This document shows, one piece after another, positions 9,055 to 17,639 of a stretch of DNA of 50,848 nt. Source of the DNA: Prevotella sp. (lineage in GTDB: Bacteria > Bacteroidota > Bacteroidia > Bacteroidales > Bacteroidaceae); NCBI GenBank assembly GCA_018385335.1, contig JAHAZN010000055.1, forward strand, positions 1 through 50,848. The letters run 5' to 3'. Numbering within the stretch: position 1 is the first letter of the stretch; each line of letters starts with the position of its first letter. The notes beneath the pieces were generated by a model, which worked only from the letters and a program-made list of their open reading frames with translations, did not search any database and had not been told where the DNA came from. A program made the translations under genes and the position numbers.

Positions 9055-11397
9055 TTACCACACATCACACGACTGGCGCTCTCTACTCTCTTTCAACAGT
9101 GTAGGGAGCGCTTTTCCATTGACTCGGCAGGAGATGAAGGAGCAGTCGCGCGTCTTAAACAGATAATGTGGGTGGAGGGCATTCTCTACAACAAAATCCT
9201 CTACCTTTACATCTGTGATAGGTTCAGCCTCATTGCCGTCATAATAGATGGCATAGGCACCCGCATTCCTTGCCCTTACATGACGGATATCAAAATGGGC
9301 ATAACGTGCCGGACACTGTCCTCCACGATAACCGAAGTAATTCGTCTCAAAACGTAACACCGCACCGGCAGCACCAGCAATATCGATGTTGTCAACATAA
9401 ACATTTGTAATGAATCCACCGCGGTCGAGGTTCGACTTGAAAAGCAGCGCATTCTTCACCTCACCTATCTCGATATCCATCATATACACATCCTTCACAC
9501 CGCCCGACATCTCCGAACCGATACACAATCCGTTGCACTTGCTGAAGAACTGGCAGTTGCGGATGATGATTGTTTCGCAACTCTTCCCCACTCTTCTTCC
9601 ATCGGCATCACGCCCCGCCTTAATAGCCACGGCATCATCGCCGGTGCGGAACGTGCATCGCTCTATCAGTACCCTCTTCGACGACTCAGGGTCACAGCCA
9701 TCGTTGTTGGGGAAATGGGAATCGATGGTCACTCCTCTCACCGTCACATCCTCACAGTAGAGGGGATGGATACACCAGAAAGGACTGTCCTTAAGTGTGA
9801 TACCCTCTATCAGCACCTTCTTACATCCGTTCAGTTCTATAGCACATGGGCGCAACTTTGTCCCTTCTCCAAATACACGATCAGCAAGGGGCGCCAGTTG
9901 TTCTCCCATCGTCCTCAACCTCTCCACATCATTCTTCTCAGGTGTCTCCCCATGCGTACCGTGGATATTCTCCTCAAAGTCATCGGTACCTATGGGCATG
10001 CCCCACCTTGCCATCACCTCGCCTCCAGCCACTATCGTCGCTGTTCCTTCGCCCGTGATAGCGATATTCTCTTCCCCATACGCCCTTATCATGGCAGAGC
10101 GGTTGAAGAGTTCGACACCTTCCCATCTCGTTGGCACCACAGGGAGATAAGCATCGGGATTGGAGGTAAACCTCAGCATGGCACCATCGCAGAGATGGAG
10201 TTCCACCCCACTCTTCAGCACGAGGGGTCCATCCATCTCATACAGTCCTTTGGCAAGAGACAGTCTGCCTCCACCACGGCGTGAACAACTGTCGATCATC
10301 AGCTGCAGTTCACTGACAGTGAGCGGTGCTGCCGCCAGCATCGTCATCTTTGCTATCTTGGGTTGACGCACCGTTCCTGCAAGCATATCCGCCCTGCGTC
10401 GTGGTGTGAGATGGTCGATGTTCAGTCTGTCGGGATTCACCGTCTGTCTCACCTTCAACATGTTTCCTTCTGCATCATAACTGAGCGGTTCGAAACACAC
10501 CGAGCGCCTTACCCCACAGTGATAGTCGGATGCCAGACTTCTTGAGAGGTCGGCAGTGTGATAAAACAGATAGTCGTTGCCTTGATAGTTAACTATCGAA
10601 TGATGATTCGTTCCACTGCTGACAGCATCAAGCACCACACCGCGGTAGGTATAAGGTCCTAAGGGACTGTTGGAGGTAGCATAGGTGATGCGTGGTTCAT
10701 GCCCACGGAAAGGTCCGTCAGAATAGGACATATAATAGATGCCGTTACGCTTATGCACCCATACAGCCTCGAAGAAATCGCGTGTCCCCTCGATGATATG
10801 CACCTTGCCGTCATACGATATCATATCCTCGTTGAGTCTCACGGCACACACCGTGTTCTGTCCCATAAAGAGATAAGCCTGTCCATCTTCATCGATAAAG
10901 ACTGCAGGGTCGATAAAATCTCTGTCGCACACAACACCCTCGGTGTCGATAGATATCAGCGGATGACCTAAGGGGTCGTGGAAAGGACCACGTGGCGAAT
11001 CTCCCACAGCCACACCGATATGTCTCTTATCTGTAGGATAGTAGAGATAATACTTCCCGTTTCTCTCCACACAGTCGGGTGCCCACGCCTCGCCCTTTGC
11101 CCAGGTCGTCTGTCTGATAGGATTGAAGATGACCCCAGCATCGTGCCATTGCCGCATGTCTGTAGTGTAATAGGCGTGATAGTCTTCCATAGAGAAAGAG
11201 CGCGCATCGTCTCTGTCATGACTGGGATAGACCCATAGGGTATCGCCAAAGACATGCGCCGAGGGGTCGGCAGAATAGCCATCGTTGATGATAGGATTGG
11301 GCGACTGATAATCTGCAGTAGCATATTGACCTCTTGCCTGCAATGCCATCCACCCGCTTAGCAGACAGCACATCAAGGTGCGACGATTGATTTTCAT
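9055..11397 (-). CDS. Secreted GH43 - GH28 two-domain glycosidase
   Basis: A 780-aa protein with a signal peptide (about 1-24). The N-terminal half (about 30-330) is a five-bladed GH43-type domain: SADPSAHVFGD holds the predicted general base, DFIDPAVFIDEDG the middle Asp, and EAVWVHKRNG the acid Glu. The C-terminal half (about 350-765) is a right-handed beta-helix of the GH28 polygalacturonase type with NNDGCDPES, TGDDAVAIKAGRD, IGSEMSGGV and LLFKSNLDRGG in the expected order; IGSE replaces the usual GHG. The fusion suggests removal of arabinosyl or xylosyl side chains together with galacturonan cleavage in pectin. No SusC/SusD pair is adjacent. It may be cotranscribed from the HD gene 51 nt upstream. 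Confidence 0.88.
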   Translation of the reverse strand: MKINRRTLMCCLLSGWMALQARGQYATADYQSPNPIINDGYSADPSAHVFGDTLWVYPSHDRDDARSFSMEDYHAYYTTDMRQWHDAGVIFNPIRQTTWAKGEAWAPDCVERNGKYYLYYPTDKRHIGVAVGDSPRGPFHDPLGHPLISIDTEGVVCDRDFIDPAVFIDEDGQAYLFMGQNTVCAVRLNEDMISYDGKVHIIEGTRDFFEAVWVHKRNGIYYMSYSDGPFRGHEPRITYATSNSPLGPYTYRGVVLDAVSSGTNHHSIVNYQGNDYLFYHTADLSRSLASDYHCGVRRSVCFEPLSYDAEGNMLKVRQTVNPDRLNIDHLTPRRRADMLAGTVRQPKIAKMTMLAAAPLTVSELQLMIDSCSRRGGGRLSLAKGLYEMDGPLVLKSGVELHLCDGAMLRFTSNPDAYLPVVPTRWEGVELFNRSAMIRAYGEENIAITGEGTATIVAGGEVMARWGMPIGTDDFEENIHGTHGETPEKNDVERLRTMGEQLAPLADRVFGEGTKLRPCAIELNGCKKVLIEGITLKDSPFWCIHPLYCEDVTVRGVTIDSHFPNNDGCDPESSKRVLIERCTFRTGDDAVAIKAGRDADGRRVGKSCETIIIRNCQFFSKCNGLCIGSEMSGGVKDVYMMDIEIGEVKNALLFKSNLDRGGFITNVYVDNIDIAGAAGAVLRFETNYFGYRGGQCPARYAHFDIRHVRARNAGAYAIYYDGNEAEPITDVKVEDFVVENALHPHYLFKTRDCSFISCRVNGKALPTLLKESRERQSCDVW

Positions 11398-11448
11398 TTC
11401 TCTTTTCTGATGTTATGTTGTTTCACGTCAAGCTATGGGGTACATCGG

Positions 11449-12102
11449 CTAAAGCCATTCGGGATTGATTTTCCCGAGAACAATCTCTCCGAGCAGTCGC
11501 TGGTAATGGGCAGAGAGCTGCTGTTTGTCTGCGATGATAGCACGCAGACGTTTGAGATGCTCAGCATTCTCCGAGTTGGCTATCCACAGTTTGACATACC
11601 CATCCTCACCATACTTGTTCTCCATGTGCTCCTCGAAACGTTTCCATTGACCCTCCTCATCCAGTTCGGGACAGTGGTCGCGCCCATAGAGTATGGCACG
11701 CGAGAAGACAGCATCGGGCAGGAGGTTGCGGTCGGCCTCGGCAACAATTTTCCCATAGATACTACGCGGACTGTGTGAGGCAGAGGCGCGATGGTCCTCC
11801 ACCGCCTCCTTCATCAACAGTATCTCCTGCGGAGAAAACCACCTCTTCAGCCGTGCATCACTGGCGAGAATCTTTCCTCCTGTGAGATGGTGTACGGCAC
11901 GCGGTCCGGAGAGCCCTATGTCATGATAGGCTGCAATGACATAAGTCATGTTGATATTGGCACCCAACTTCAGTGCCAAGGCAAGTGAGCGACGGATGAC
12001 ACCATTCACATGATAGATGTTGTGTGCCATATCAAACTCTGAATAACGGGGAAGGATGTTCTGTTCTATGAAAGAGACAAGGTCTAACGAGGGATGACGC
12101 AT
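11449..12102 (-). CDS. HD-domain phosphohydrolase
   Basis: A 217-aa protein with an HD-type metal-dependent hydrolase core: HNIYHVNGVIRRSLALA, AAYHDIGLSGP (the His-Asp pair) and the later EAVEDHRAS. Substrates of such proteins are commonly nucleotides, but this is not visible here. The frame opens at a TTG at 12129, but that codon lies inside the -7 box 12127-12134, so the ATG at 12102 is the start. It is divergent from menA. Confidence 0.85.
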   Translation of the reverse strand: MRHPSLDLVSFIEQNILPRYSEFDMAHNIYHVNGVIRRSLALALKLGANINMTYVIAAYHDIGLSGPRAVHHLTGGKILASDARLKRWFSPQEILLMKEAVEDHRASASHSPRSIYGKIVAEADRNLLPDAVFSRAILYGRDHCPELDEEGQWKRFEEHMENKYGEDGYVKLWIANSENAEHLKRLRAIIADKQQLSAHYQRLLGEIVLGKINPEWL

Positions 12103-12122
12103 ATAAAAGAATTGATTGTGTG

Positions 12123-12154
12123 CTTGCAAATTTAAGCATTATTGATTACTTTTG
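12123..12154 (+). promoter_or_regulatory. Promoter of menA
   Basis: A -33-like CTTG at 12123-12126, a 20-nt spacer and a -7 TACTTTTG at 12147-12154. It lies within a near-palindrome (TGCTTGCAAA...TTTGCAAGCA, 12121-12160), so the divergent promoter for the HD gene interlocks with it. It also excludes the upstream start at 12152 for menA. Confidence 0.75.
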
Positions 12155-12158
12155 CAAG
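12127..12158 (-). promoter_or_regulatory. Promoter of the HD-domain gene
   Basis: On the minus strand, -33 CTTG is at 12158-12155 and -7 TAAATTTG at 12134-12127, 20 nt apart. It uses the same 40 bp as the menA promoter, and each -7 box directly abuts the other promoter's -33 box. Confidence 0.75.
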
Positions 12159-12181
12159 CAGTAAGTAAAAAAATAAAGTGC

Positions 12182-13105
12182 ATGAACCCTCAAAAAACAG
12201 AAGTGAAGAAAAACTCTCTCAAGGCATGGATACTGGCAGCTCGTCCCAAGACACTCTCTGGAGCCGCCGTACCGGTAATACTGGGCCTGGCCATGGCATG
12301 GTATGACCTAAGAAAAATCGAGGGATGGGAGTTTAATTTCAAGGCAGCTACGCTCTGCATGCTCTTTGCTTTCATCATGCAGATTGATGCCAACTTCATC
12401 AACGATTTCTTTGATTTTGCCAAAGGGACCGACGACCGCGAGACGCGACTTGGTCCACGTCGTGCCTGTGCTGAGGGTTGGGTGAGTCTCCATGCCATGA
12501 AACACGCCATCGCGCTCACCACCTGTCTGGCATGTCTCTGCGGTCTGCCCCTGTTGTTCTATGGTGGGTTGGAGATGCTGCTTATCGGATTACTGTGTGT
12601 GGTCTTCTGTTTCCTCTACACCACCCACCTCTCCTATCATGGTTGGGGCGACGTATTGGTACTGGTGTTCTTTGGCATCATCCCCGTGTGCATCACCTAT
12701 TATATTCAGATGCACACTGTCACGCTCACGGTCTTCATCCTTTCTGTCGCCTGTGGTCTGGTTATCGATGCCCTGCTCCTCGTCAACAACTTCCGCGACC
12801 GCACTACCGACAGGCAAGCCGGTAAGATGACCCTCGTGGTGCGCCTCGGCGAGAAGAAGAGTATGATGGCCTATCTCCTATGCGGTCTTACGGGTTATCT
12901 CTTCGGTTTGGTCTTTGTATTCCAGGGATGTGCCCTCGCCTTCGTCCTCTCCACCTTCTATCTCCTTCTTCATCTCCTTACTTATGCTGAGATGAATAAG
13001 ATATGGGAGGGCAAAGAACTCAACAGATGTCTCGGCCACACGGCACGCAACATCTTTATCTATGGACTCACCGTTGCCGCTGGTCTCATCCTCTCATCTA
13101 TCTGA
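12182..13105 (+). CDS. menA: 1,4-dihydroxy-2-naphthoate polyprenyltransferase
   Basis: An integral membrane UbiA-family prenyltransferase that attaches the polyprenyl tail in menaquinone synthesis, needed for anaerobic fumarate respiration. From the ATG at 12182 it is 307 aa with about eight to nine hydrophobic helices. It begins WILAARPKTLSGAAVPV as MenA does. The first Asp-rich motif is DANFINDFFDFAKGTDD (about 73-89), followed by RLGPRRACAEGW, and the second is NNFRDRTTDRQAGK. Its start is set by the promoter at 12123-12154. Confidence 0.95.
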   Translation: MNPQKTEVKKNSLKAWILAARPKTLSGAAVPVILGLAMAWYDLRKIEGWEFNFKAATLCMLFAFIMQIDANFINDFFDFAKGTDDRETRLGPRRACAEGWVSLHAMKHAIALTTCLACLCGLPLLFYGGLEMLLIGLLCVVFCFLYTTHLSYHGWGDVLVLVFFGIIPVCITYYIQMHTVTLTVFILSVACGLVIDALLLVNNFRDRTTDRQAGKMTLVVRLGEKKSMMAYLLCGLTGYLFGLVFVFQGCALAFVLSTFYLLLHLLTYAEMNKIWEGKELNRCLGHTARNIFIYGLTVAAGLILSSI

Positions 13106-13144
13106 ATATCAGTATTGCTATGGTCAGTACCAACTTACAGCAGG

Positions 13145-13336
13145 TCAGATAAGTCCCTGTTGTTTGGCATACCAGCCTATGGCACAGAGCACAGTGAAAA
13201 GGATGCTCACGATGATGGTCTTCACCAAGCAGCCTGCCACCTTCTTTATCAGGACGACAGCCACCACAATAAAGAGGAGGAGCAGGAGATAAGCAGAAAT
13301 ACTTGTCATCTTTATAGGTATTGATGCTCCTTCCAT
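13145..13336 (-). CDS. Small membrane protein coupled to the pseudouridine synthase
   Basis: A 63-aa protein with two hydrophobic helices (about residues 14-31 and 36-54) separated by Lys residues (IKKVAGCLVK) and ending WYAKQQGLI. Its ATG overlaps the stop of the upstream pseudouridine synthase by one base (TGATG), a classic coupling arrangement, which is the main reason to call it real. A second Met at 13309 could be the start. I do not recognise the family. Confidence 0.6.
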   Translation of the reverse strand: MEGASIPIKMTSISAYLLLLLFIVVAVVLIKKVAGCLVKTIIVSILFTVLCAIGWYAKQQGLI

Positions 13337-14229
13337 CAGAACAGATGACGGAAGGCAGCAGGTATCATTGTTTCAAACTCCATACGTTCACCCGTTACAG
13401 GATGGGTGAAACAGAGGACATAAGCATGCAGACAGAGCCGATGGAGCGGGTCGTTGCCGTCACCATATTTCACATCGCCACACACAGGATGTCCCATATC
13501 AGCCGAATGTACCCTTATCTGGTTCTTCCTTCCTGTCTCTAATCGGTATTCCACCAACGAGTGTTCAGTGCTACGTTTCAACACATGGTAGTGGGTGACA
13601 GCATATTTTCCTCCGTTGTCAACAGGTGATGAATAGGTGATATACGCCTTGTTATCCTTCAACCAGTTGGCTATGGTGCCCTCGTCATTCTCCATCTCAC
13701 CACTCACCACAGCCACATAACGTCTGTCGTAAACGATGTTGTGCCAGTCGTGTTCAAACGCCTGTTCGGTATCGATATCCTTTGCATAGACCATTAGTCC
13801 ACTGGTGTCTCTGTCAAGCCTATGCACCACATGCGCCCTGCATTTCTGTTTCGATTTCAGGAAATAGTCGTCGAGCACAGCCTTCACATTGAGTGATGAG
13901 TGTCCGGCAGCCATAGAGAGGATGCCGATGTTCTTCTCCACCACTATCAGCCATCGGTCTTCATAGACAATCTTCACAAATCGATTCTTGAAACCCTGCT
14001 GGTTTCGCTTACTCTTGCTCACCGCCACCTTGTCGCCCACATTCAGCGGAAAATCATATTGTGTGATGGTCTTGCCATTCACCTTGATACCCCTTCCTGC
14101 CAGCGTAGCCTTTATTTTCGAGCGCGTAGAGGTGACATTCTCCAAGAGGAAGTCTAACAATATACTTTGTTTCTTCACCACCAAATGAAGATAGTCGTTG
14201 GGACGATTATAATCTCCTTGAAATCTCAT
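13336..14229 (-). CDS. RluA-family 23S rRNA/tRNA pseudouridine synthase
   Basis: A 297-aa pseudouridine synthase. An N-terminal S4 RNA-binding domain (about 15-75, with LDFLLENVTSTRSKIKATLAG) is followed by the catalytic domain, whose motif HRLDRDTSGLMVYAKD (about 125-140) contains the catalytic Asp. The later NQIRVHSADMGHPVCGD is the usual motif III. RluD-like modification of 23S rRNA helix 69 is possible, but paralogues are hard to separate by eye. The frame extends to a TTG at 14259; the ATG at 14229 fits the promoter at 14276-14306. Confidence 0.9.
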   Translation of the reverse strand: MRFQGDYNRPNDYLHLVVKKQSILLDFLLENVTSTRSKIKATLAGRGIKVNGKTITQYDFPLNVGDKVAVSKSKRNQQGFKNRFVKIVYEDRWLIVVEKNIGILSMAAGHSSLNVKAVLDDYFLKSKQKCRAHVVHRLDRDTSGLMVYAKDIDTEQAFEHDWHNIVYDRRYVAVVSGEMENDEGTIANWLKDNKAYITYSSPVDNGGKYAVTHYHVLKRSTEHSLVEYRLETGRKNQIRVHSADMGHPVCGDVKYGDGNDPLHRLCLHAYVLCFTHPVTGERMEFETMIPAAFRHLF

Positions 14230-14275
14230 TGTCTTCGAATGAACTGCTAATCTTATCAATACTTAAATCGTGATA

Positions 14276-14306
14276 CAAAGGTAACACATTCTGCTGATAT
14301 GACAAG
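14276..14306 (-). promoter_or_regulatory. Promoter of the pseudouridine synthase gene
   Basis: On the minus strand a -7 TACCTTTG (14283-14276) lies 19 nt from a -33-like CTTG (14306-14303). The predicted start of transcription near 14269 leaves a leader of about 40 nt. Confidence 0.7.
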
Positions 14307-14359
14307 CATATTAACTAATAAAACTATGCGTTGGCATCTTCTTTATAAATAAAATATCG

Positions 14360-14367
14360 TAATTTTG
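14360..14367 (+). promoter_or_regulatory. -7 box before the DUF486 gene
   Basis: TAATTTTG matches the -7 consensus and lies 22 nt before the ATG at 14390. No convincing TTTG is present at the -33 distance. Confidence 0.5.
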
Positions 14368-14389
14368 CATCGGAAAACAATATTTGATA

Positions 14390-14758
14390 ATGAACGGATT
14401 CTACACAATTCTTTTACTCGTCCTGAGTAATATCTTTATGACCTTGGCCTGGTATGGTCATCTGAAGTTGCAACAGTCGGGCACCTCTGCTCATTGGCCA
14501 CTCATCGTAGTGATTCTCTTTTCTTGGCTCATCGCCTTCTTCGAGTATTGCTGTCAGGTGCCAGCCAACCGATTGGGTTTCGTCGGCAATGGTGGTCCTT
14601 TCAATCTCGTTCAGCTCAAGGTCATCCAGGAGTGCATCAGTCTCGGTGTCTTTGCCGTGATAGCCAACATCCTGTTTCAGGGACAGTCGCTGCATTGGAA
14701 CCACATCCTCGCCTTCTTCCTCATCATCTGTGCCGTCTATCTCGTATTCATGAAATGA
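14390..14758 (+). CDS. DUF486 / DMT-superfamily small membrane protein
   Basis: A 122-aa protein with four transmembrane helices, matching the DUF486 family of drug/metabolite-transporter-like half-size proteins. Characteristic segments are FMTLAWYGHLK near the N-terminus, FFEYCCQVPANRLG in the middle and LKVIQECISL before the third helix. Its function is unknown in the family. A TTG two codons upstream is the first possible start, but the ATG at 14390 is preferred. It overlaps the following TtcA-like gene by ATGA. Confidence 0.87.
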   Translation: MNGFYTILLLVLSNIFMTLAWYGHLKLQQSGTSAHWPLIVVILFSWLIAFFEYCCQVPANRLGFVGNGGPFNLVQLKVIQECISLGVFAVIANILFQGQSLHWNHILAFFLIICAVYLVFMK

Positions 14759-15462
14759 AGAAACAGCTCGTCAAACGGTTCCATGAGGCCTGCTCCACCT
14801 ACCATCTTCTTGAAGACGGCGACCATATCCTTGTCGGTCTGTCGGGTGGCAAAGACTCGCTGCTGCTCCTTGAACTCCTTGCTGAGCAGGCGCGCATCCA
14901 CCGACCAGCCATTAGGGTGTCTGCCATCCATGTTCGCATGGCCAATGTCAACTACGAGTCGGACACCACTTATCTCCAGTCTTTTGCAGCCCGTTTGGGA
15001 GTGACGCTCTATGTCGAGACAACGAGCTTCGACGACAGCATTCCCACCAAGAAACCTGTATGTTTCCTCTGCTCATGGCACCGTCGTAAAGTGATGTTCA
15101 ACAAAGCTCAGGCGTTGGGATGCAATAAGATAGCCTTGGGACATCATCTCGACGATGTGGTACATACCGCCCTCCTCAACCTTTTCTATCAGGGTCAGTT
15201 TGCTGCCATGCCGGCATTGATGAAGATGCGCAAGATGCCACTCAGCATCATCCGTCCCCTTTGTATGATAGAAGAGGAAACGATACGCCTCTATGCCGAA
15301 GAGGCTGCTTATCTTCCCCAGCGAAAACAGTGCCCTCATGAACATATCTCACGCCGCGACAGTGTGCGGCAGCTCTTTGGCGAGATAGAGAAAATCAGTC
15401 CCGACGTGCGCCACTCTATCCTCAATGCGCTCCGCTCATCGGATAAGATGACCGAGGAATAA
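14755..15462 (+). CDS. TtcA-like tRNA 2-thiolation protein (PP-loop ATPase)
   Basis: A 235-aa protein of the TtcA/TtuA group, which activates a tRNA base with ATP before sulfur insertion (2-thiocytidine at position 32 for TtcA). The PP-loop is VGLSGGKDSLLLL (about 27-39). A CxxC pair (VCFLCSWHRRK, about 102-112) matches the TtcA iron-sulfur ligand pair, and GHHLDDVVHTALLN follows. It is shorter than E. coli TtcA (about 310 aa), as is common in Bacteroidales. The true start at 14755 overlaps the DUF486 stop; the longer open frame upstream is antisense-like filler over DUF486. It converges on the btuC-like gene with a 5-nt gap. Confidence 0.85.
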   Translation: MKKQLVKRFHEACSTYHLLEDGDHILVGLSGGKDSLLLLELLAEQARIHRPAIRVSAIHVRMANVNYESDTTYLQSFAARLGVTLYVETTSFDDSIPTKKPVCFLCSWHRRKVMFNKAQALGCNKIALGHHLDDVVHTALLNLFYQGQFAAMPALMKMRKMPLSIIRPLCMIEEETIRLYAEEAAYLPQRKQCPHEHISRRDSVRQLFGEIEKISPDVRHSILNALRSSDKMTEE

Positions 15463-15467
15463 GGGAT

Positions 15468-16481
15468 TCATACGTTCTGTTGTCTGATAAGGAAACGTAG
15501 GATGATAGGAGCACCTATCAGCGGGGTCACCGCATTGATAGGCAGCGTGCCCAGCGTTCCAGGCAATACACACACAAGATTACACGACAACGACACCAAA
15601 GCGCCAAAGAGCATCGTCATGGGCAAAAGGAAACGGTGGTTGTCTGTAGGAAAGAGTAGTCTTACCACATGAGGAACGGCAAGACCTATAAACGACACAG
15701 GACCGCAATAAGCTGTCACCACCGCCGTGAGCAGTCCGGTGATCAACAGAAGAAAGAAACGCAGTCGTTTCACGTTGACACCGAGGTTCTCGGCATAACG
15801 CTGACCGAGCAACAGGGTGTTGAGGGGTTTGGCTAACATGAGCGAAAACATAAGACCCAACAGGATGATAGAGGCAAAAAGAGGCATCTGTGCCATCGTC
15901 ACCCCACTGAAACTGCCCATTCCCCACACCAGATACGACTTCACCCCTTCTGCCGTAGAGAAGAAGTTGAGCAGTGAGATGGCGGAAGAACTAAGATACC
16001 CCACCATGATACCTGCAATAAGTAGGGTGACATACCCCCTCACGATGGTAGATAGAAAGAGGATGATTGCCATCACTGCCATCGCTCCGAGGAAAGCCCC
16101 AAGGAGGATAGCCACAAATCCACTCATACTGCTTCCTGCCACACTGACACTGCCTCCGAAAAAGAGGATAATCAATGCCACACCCAAGCCTGCTCCACTG
16201 CTGATACCGAAGATTGAGGGGTCAGCCAAGGGATTGCGGAATGCTGTCTGAAGCAACAGTCCACACACACTCAGTGCAGCACCGCTCAACAGGGCTGTGA
16301 GTGCCTGGGGAAGTCGGGCATCGAGAATAATAAACTGCCAACTGCTGTTGGTCGCCGTTCCTCCAAAGAGGATACTTAAGGTCTCGCTCATCGGGATCTT
16401 CACAGCTCCATAGAGAATATTGATTGCAAAAAGCACGATGGAGAGCACGACGAGCAGGAAGAGATGACTTATTCTTATCAT
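15468..16481 (-). CDS. btuC: BtuC-like ABC transporter permease (FecCD family)
   Basis: A 337-aa inner-membrane permease of the FecCD family (cobalamin, iron-siderophore or heme). About nine to ten hydrophobic helices are visible, with the family signatures RLPQALTALLSGAALSVCG, NPLADPSIFGISSGAGLG and the late GPVSFIGLAVPHVVRLL. Placement at the end of an operon that begins with a cobalamin riboswitch makes B12 the likely substrate. The partner ATPase gene (btuD) is not in the operon, because the next gene is convergent. It starts 30 nt after the btuF-like gene. Confidence 0.88.
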   Translation of the reverse strand: MIRISHLFLLVVLSIVLFAINILYGAVKIPMSETLSILFGGTATNSSWQFIILDARLPQALTALLSGAALSVCGLLLQTAFRNPLADPSIFGISSGAGLGVALIILFFGGSVSVAGSSMSGFVAILLGAFLGAMAVMAIILFLSTIVRGYVTLLIAGIMVGYLSSSAISLLNFFSTAEGVKSYLVWGMGSFSGVTMAQMPLFASIILLGLMFSLMLAKPLNTLLLGQRYAENLGVNVKRLRFFLLLITGLLTAVVTAYCGPVSFIGLAVPHVVRLLFPTDNHRFLLPMTMLFGALVSLSCNLVCVLPGTLGTLPINAVTPLIGAPIILRFLIRQQNV

Positions 16482-16511
16482 TTTGTCTGTTGTGGATAAA
16501 TAGATAGGTTG

Positions 16512-17639
16512 TCAGCGTTCTATCTTAAAGAAATATCTGCTTGAACGCTTACTCTCAGGATGAGCGATAGCTATCAGGTCGCTGAGCATGAAGTCGGGAC
16601 GAAAGGGAGTCTCCTCAAAGAGTCGGCTCATACGTGTGTCACACCCATAACATGTTCCCTGCTGCCACGCCTTGAACCTATCGTAACCATGATGTTCAGC
16701 GAGGAGGGTCGTGAGGGTATAAGGTGCAGCGGGGCTACTGGCATAGCGCATCAGCCAGATGTCGGCATCCTTGGCGTCGGTAAGCACTCTTTCGAAAGGG
16801 AGAGCCATGCTCCCACTATGCTCATCATCGGCGTAGATATATCTCATCTGAGCATCAGCGAGCATCACTCCCAGCGTACTCATTCCACCGGGCACATACC
16901 ACACGCTTCCCACCATCTTGTCAACCATCACCGTAGGTCGGCTCTTCGTTTGTCTGGCATAGTTCTTCAGATGTAGATAAGCCTTCTCTACCTCGTTGAA
17001 GAGAGCGTCGGCTGTCTGCTGCTCTCCCATGAGTAGTCCGTAAAACTTCATCCATTCCGCCCGTCCGAGAGCAGTAGGTTCCATATAGTCAGCACACTCT
17101 ATCAGCGGCACACCTATGGTTTCAATCTTTCCGTAACCACCACTATTCTCAAAGGGAGAGACAAAGAGAGCCTGGGCATTTGCCTCTATGATACGCTCAA
17201 TATTGGGCTGCAGTCCGCTCCCCATATCTGTTATCTGTCCCTTTTTCACAGCATTAAGCAGCAGCGGATGTTTCACATAGTTGAGGTCGGTCATGCCCAC
17301 TATCTTTTGCTCAGCATGAAGCATACATAACAATCCGGCATGTACGGTGGAGAAGGTAACGACACGGTCTAAGGGCCGTTTGATGAGTGTCACCCCCTGT
17401 GGCACACTGAGAGTGTTGGTACTCTTCGCTACCCAGTAGGTATGTAGTGCCTGCGTTGTGCGCCAAGGGTTCGCAATCTTCACCTCCCAATAGTTGCAAT
17501 GTTCCACCATCGTCAACAGTTGGGCATACTTCATCGTAAGCGTATCCCCCTGCCCCTCCGCCACGGTGGCTCCTTGTCTGTTGCCACCGCACGAAGAGGA
17601 GAGGATAAGGATGAAGAGGGAGAGGAGCAGTTGCTTCAT
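16512..17639 (-). CDS. btuF: BtuF-like periplasmic corrinoid-binding lipoprotein
   Basis: A 375-aa substrate-binding protein of the helical-backbone (BtuF/FepB) class. The signal is a lipoprotein type with SSSC at about residues 14-17, and no acidic residues follow the Cys, which suits an inner-membrane-anchored periplasmic protein. It has the family stretches RVVTFSTVHAGLL, GQITDMGSGLQPNIERI and IECADYMEPTALGRAEWMKF. Its ATG overlaps the DUF4465 stop by four bases. The riboswitch context supports B12; the substrate is not readable from the protein itself. Confidence 0.85.
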   Translation of the reverse strand: MKQLLLSLFILILSSSCGGNRQGATVAEGQGDTLTMKYAQLLTMVEHCNYWEVKIANPWRTTQALHTYWVAKSTNTLSVPQGVTLIKRPLDRVVTFSTVHAGLLCMLHAEQKIVGMTDLNYVKHPLLLNAVKKGQITDMGSGLQPNIERIIEANAQALFVSPFENSGGYGKIETIGVPLIECADYMEPTALGRAEWMKFYGLLMGEQQTADALFNEVEKAYLHLKNYARQTKSRPTVMVDKMVGSVWYVPGGMSTLGVMLADAQMRYIYADDEHSGSMALPFERVLTDAKDADIWLMRYASSPAAPYTLTTLLAEHHGYDRFKAWQQGTCYGCDTRMSRLFEETPFRPDFMLSDLIAIAHPESKRSSRYFFKIER

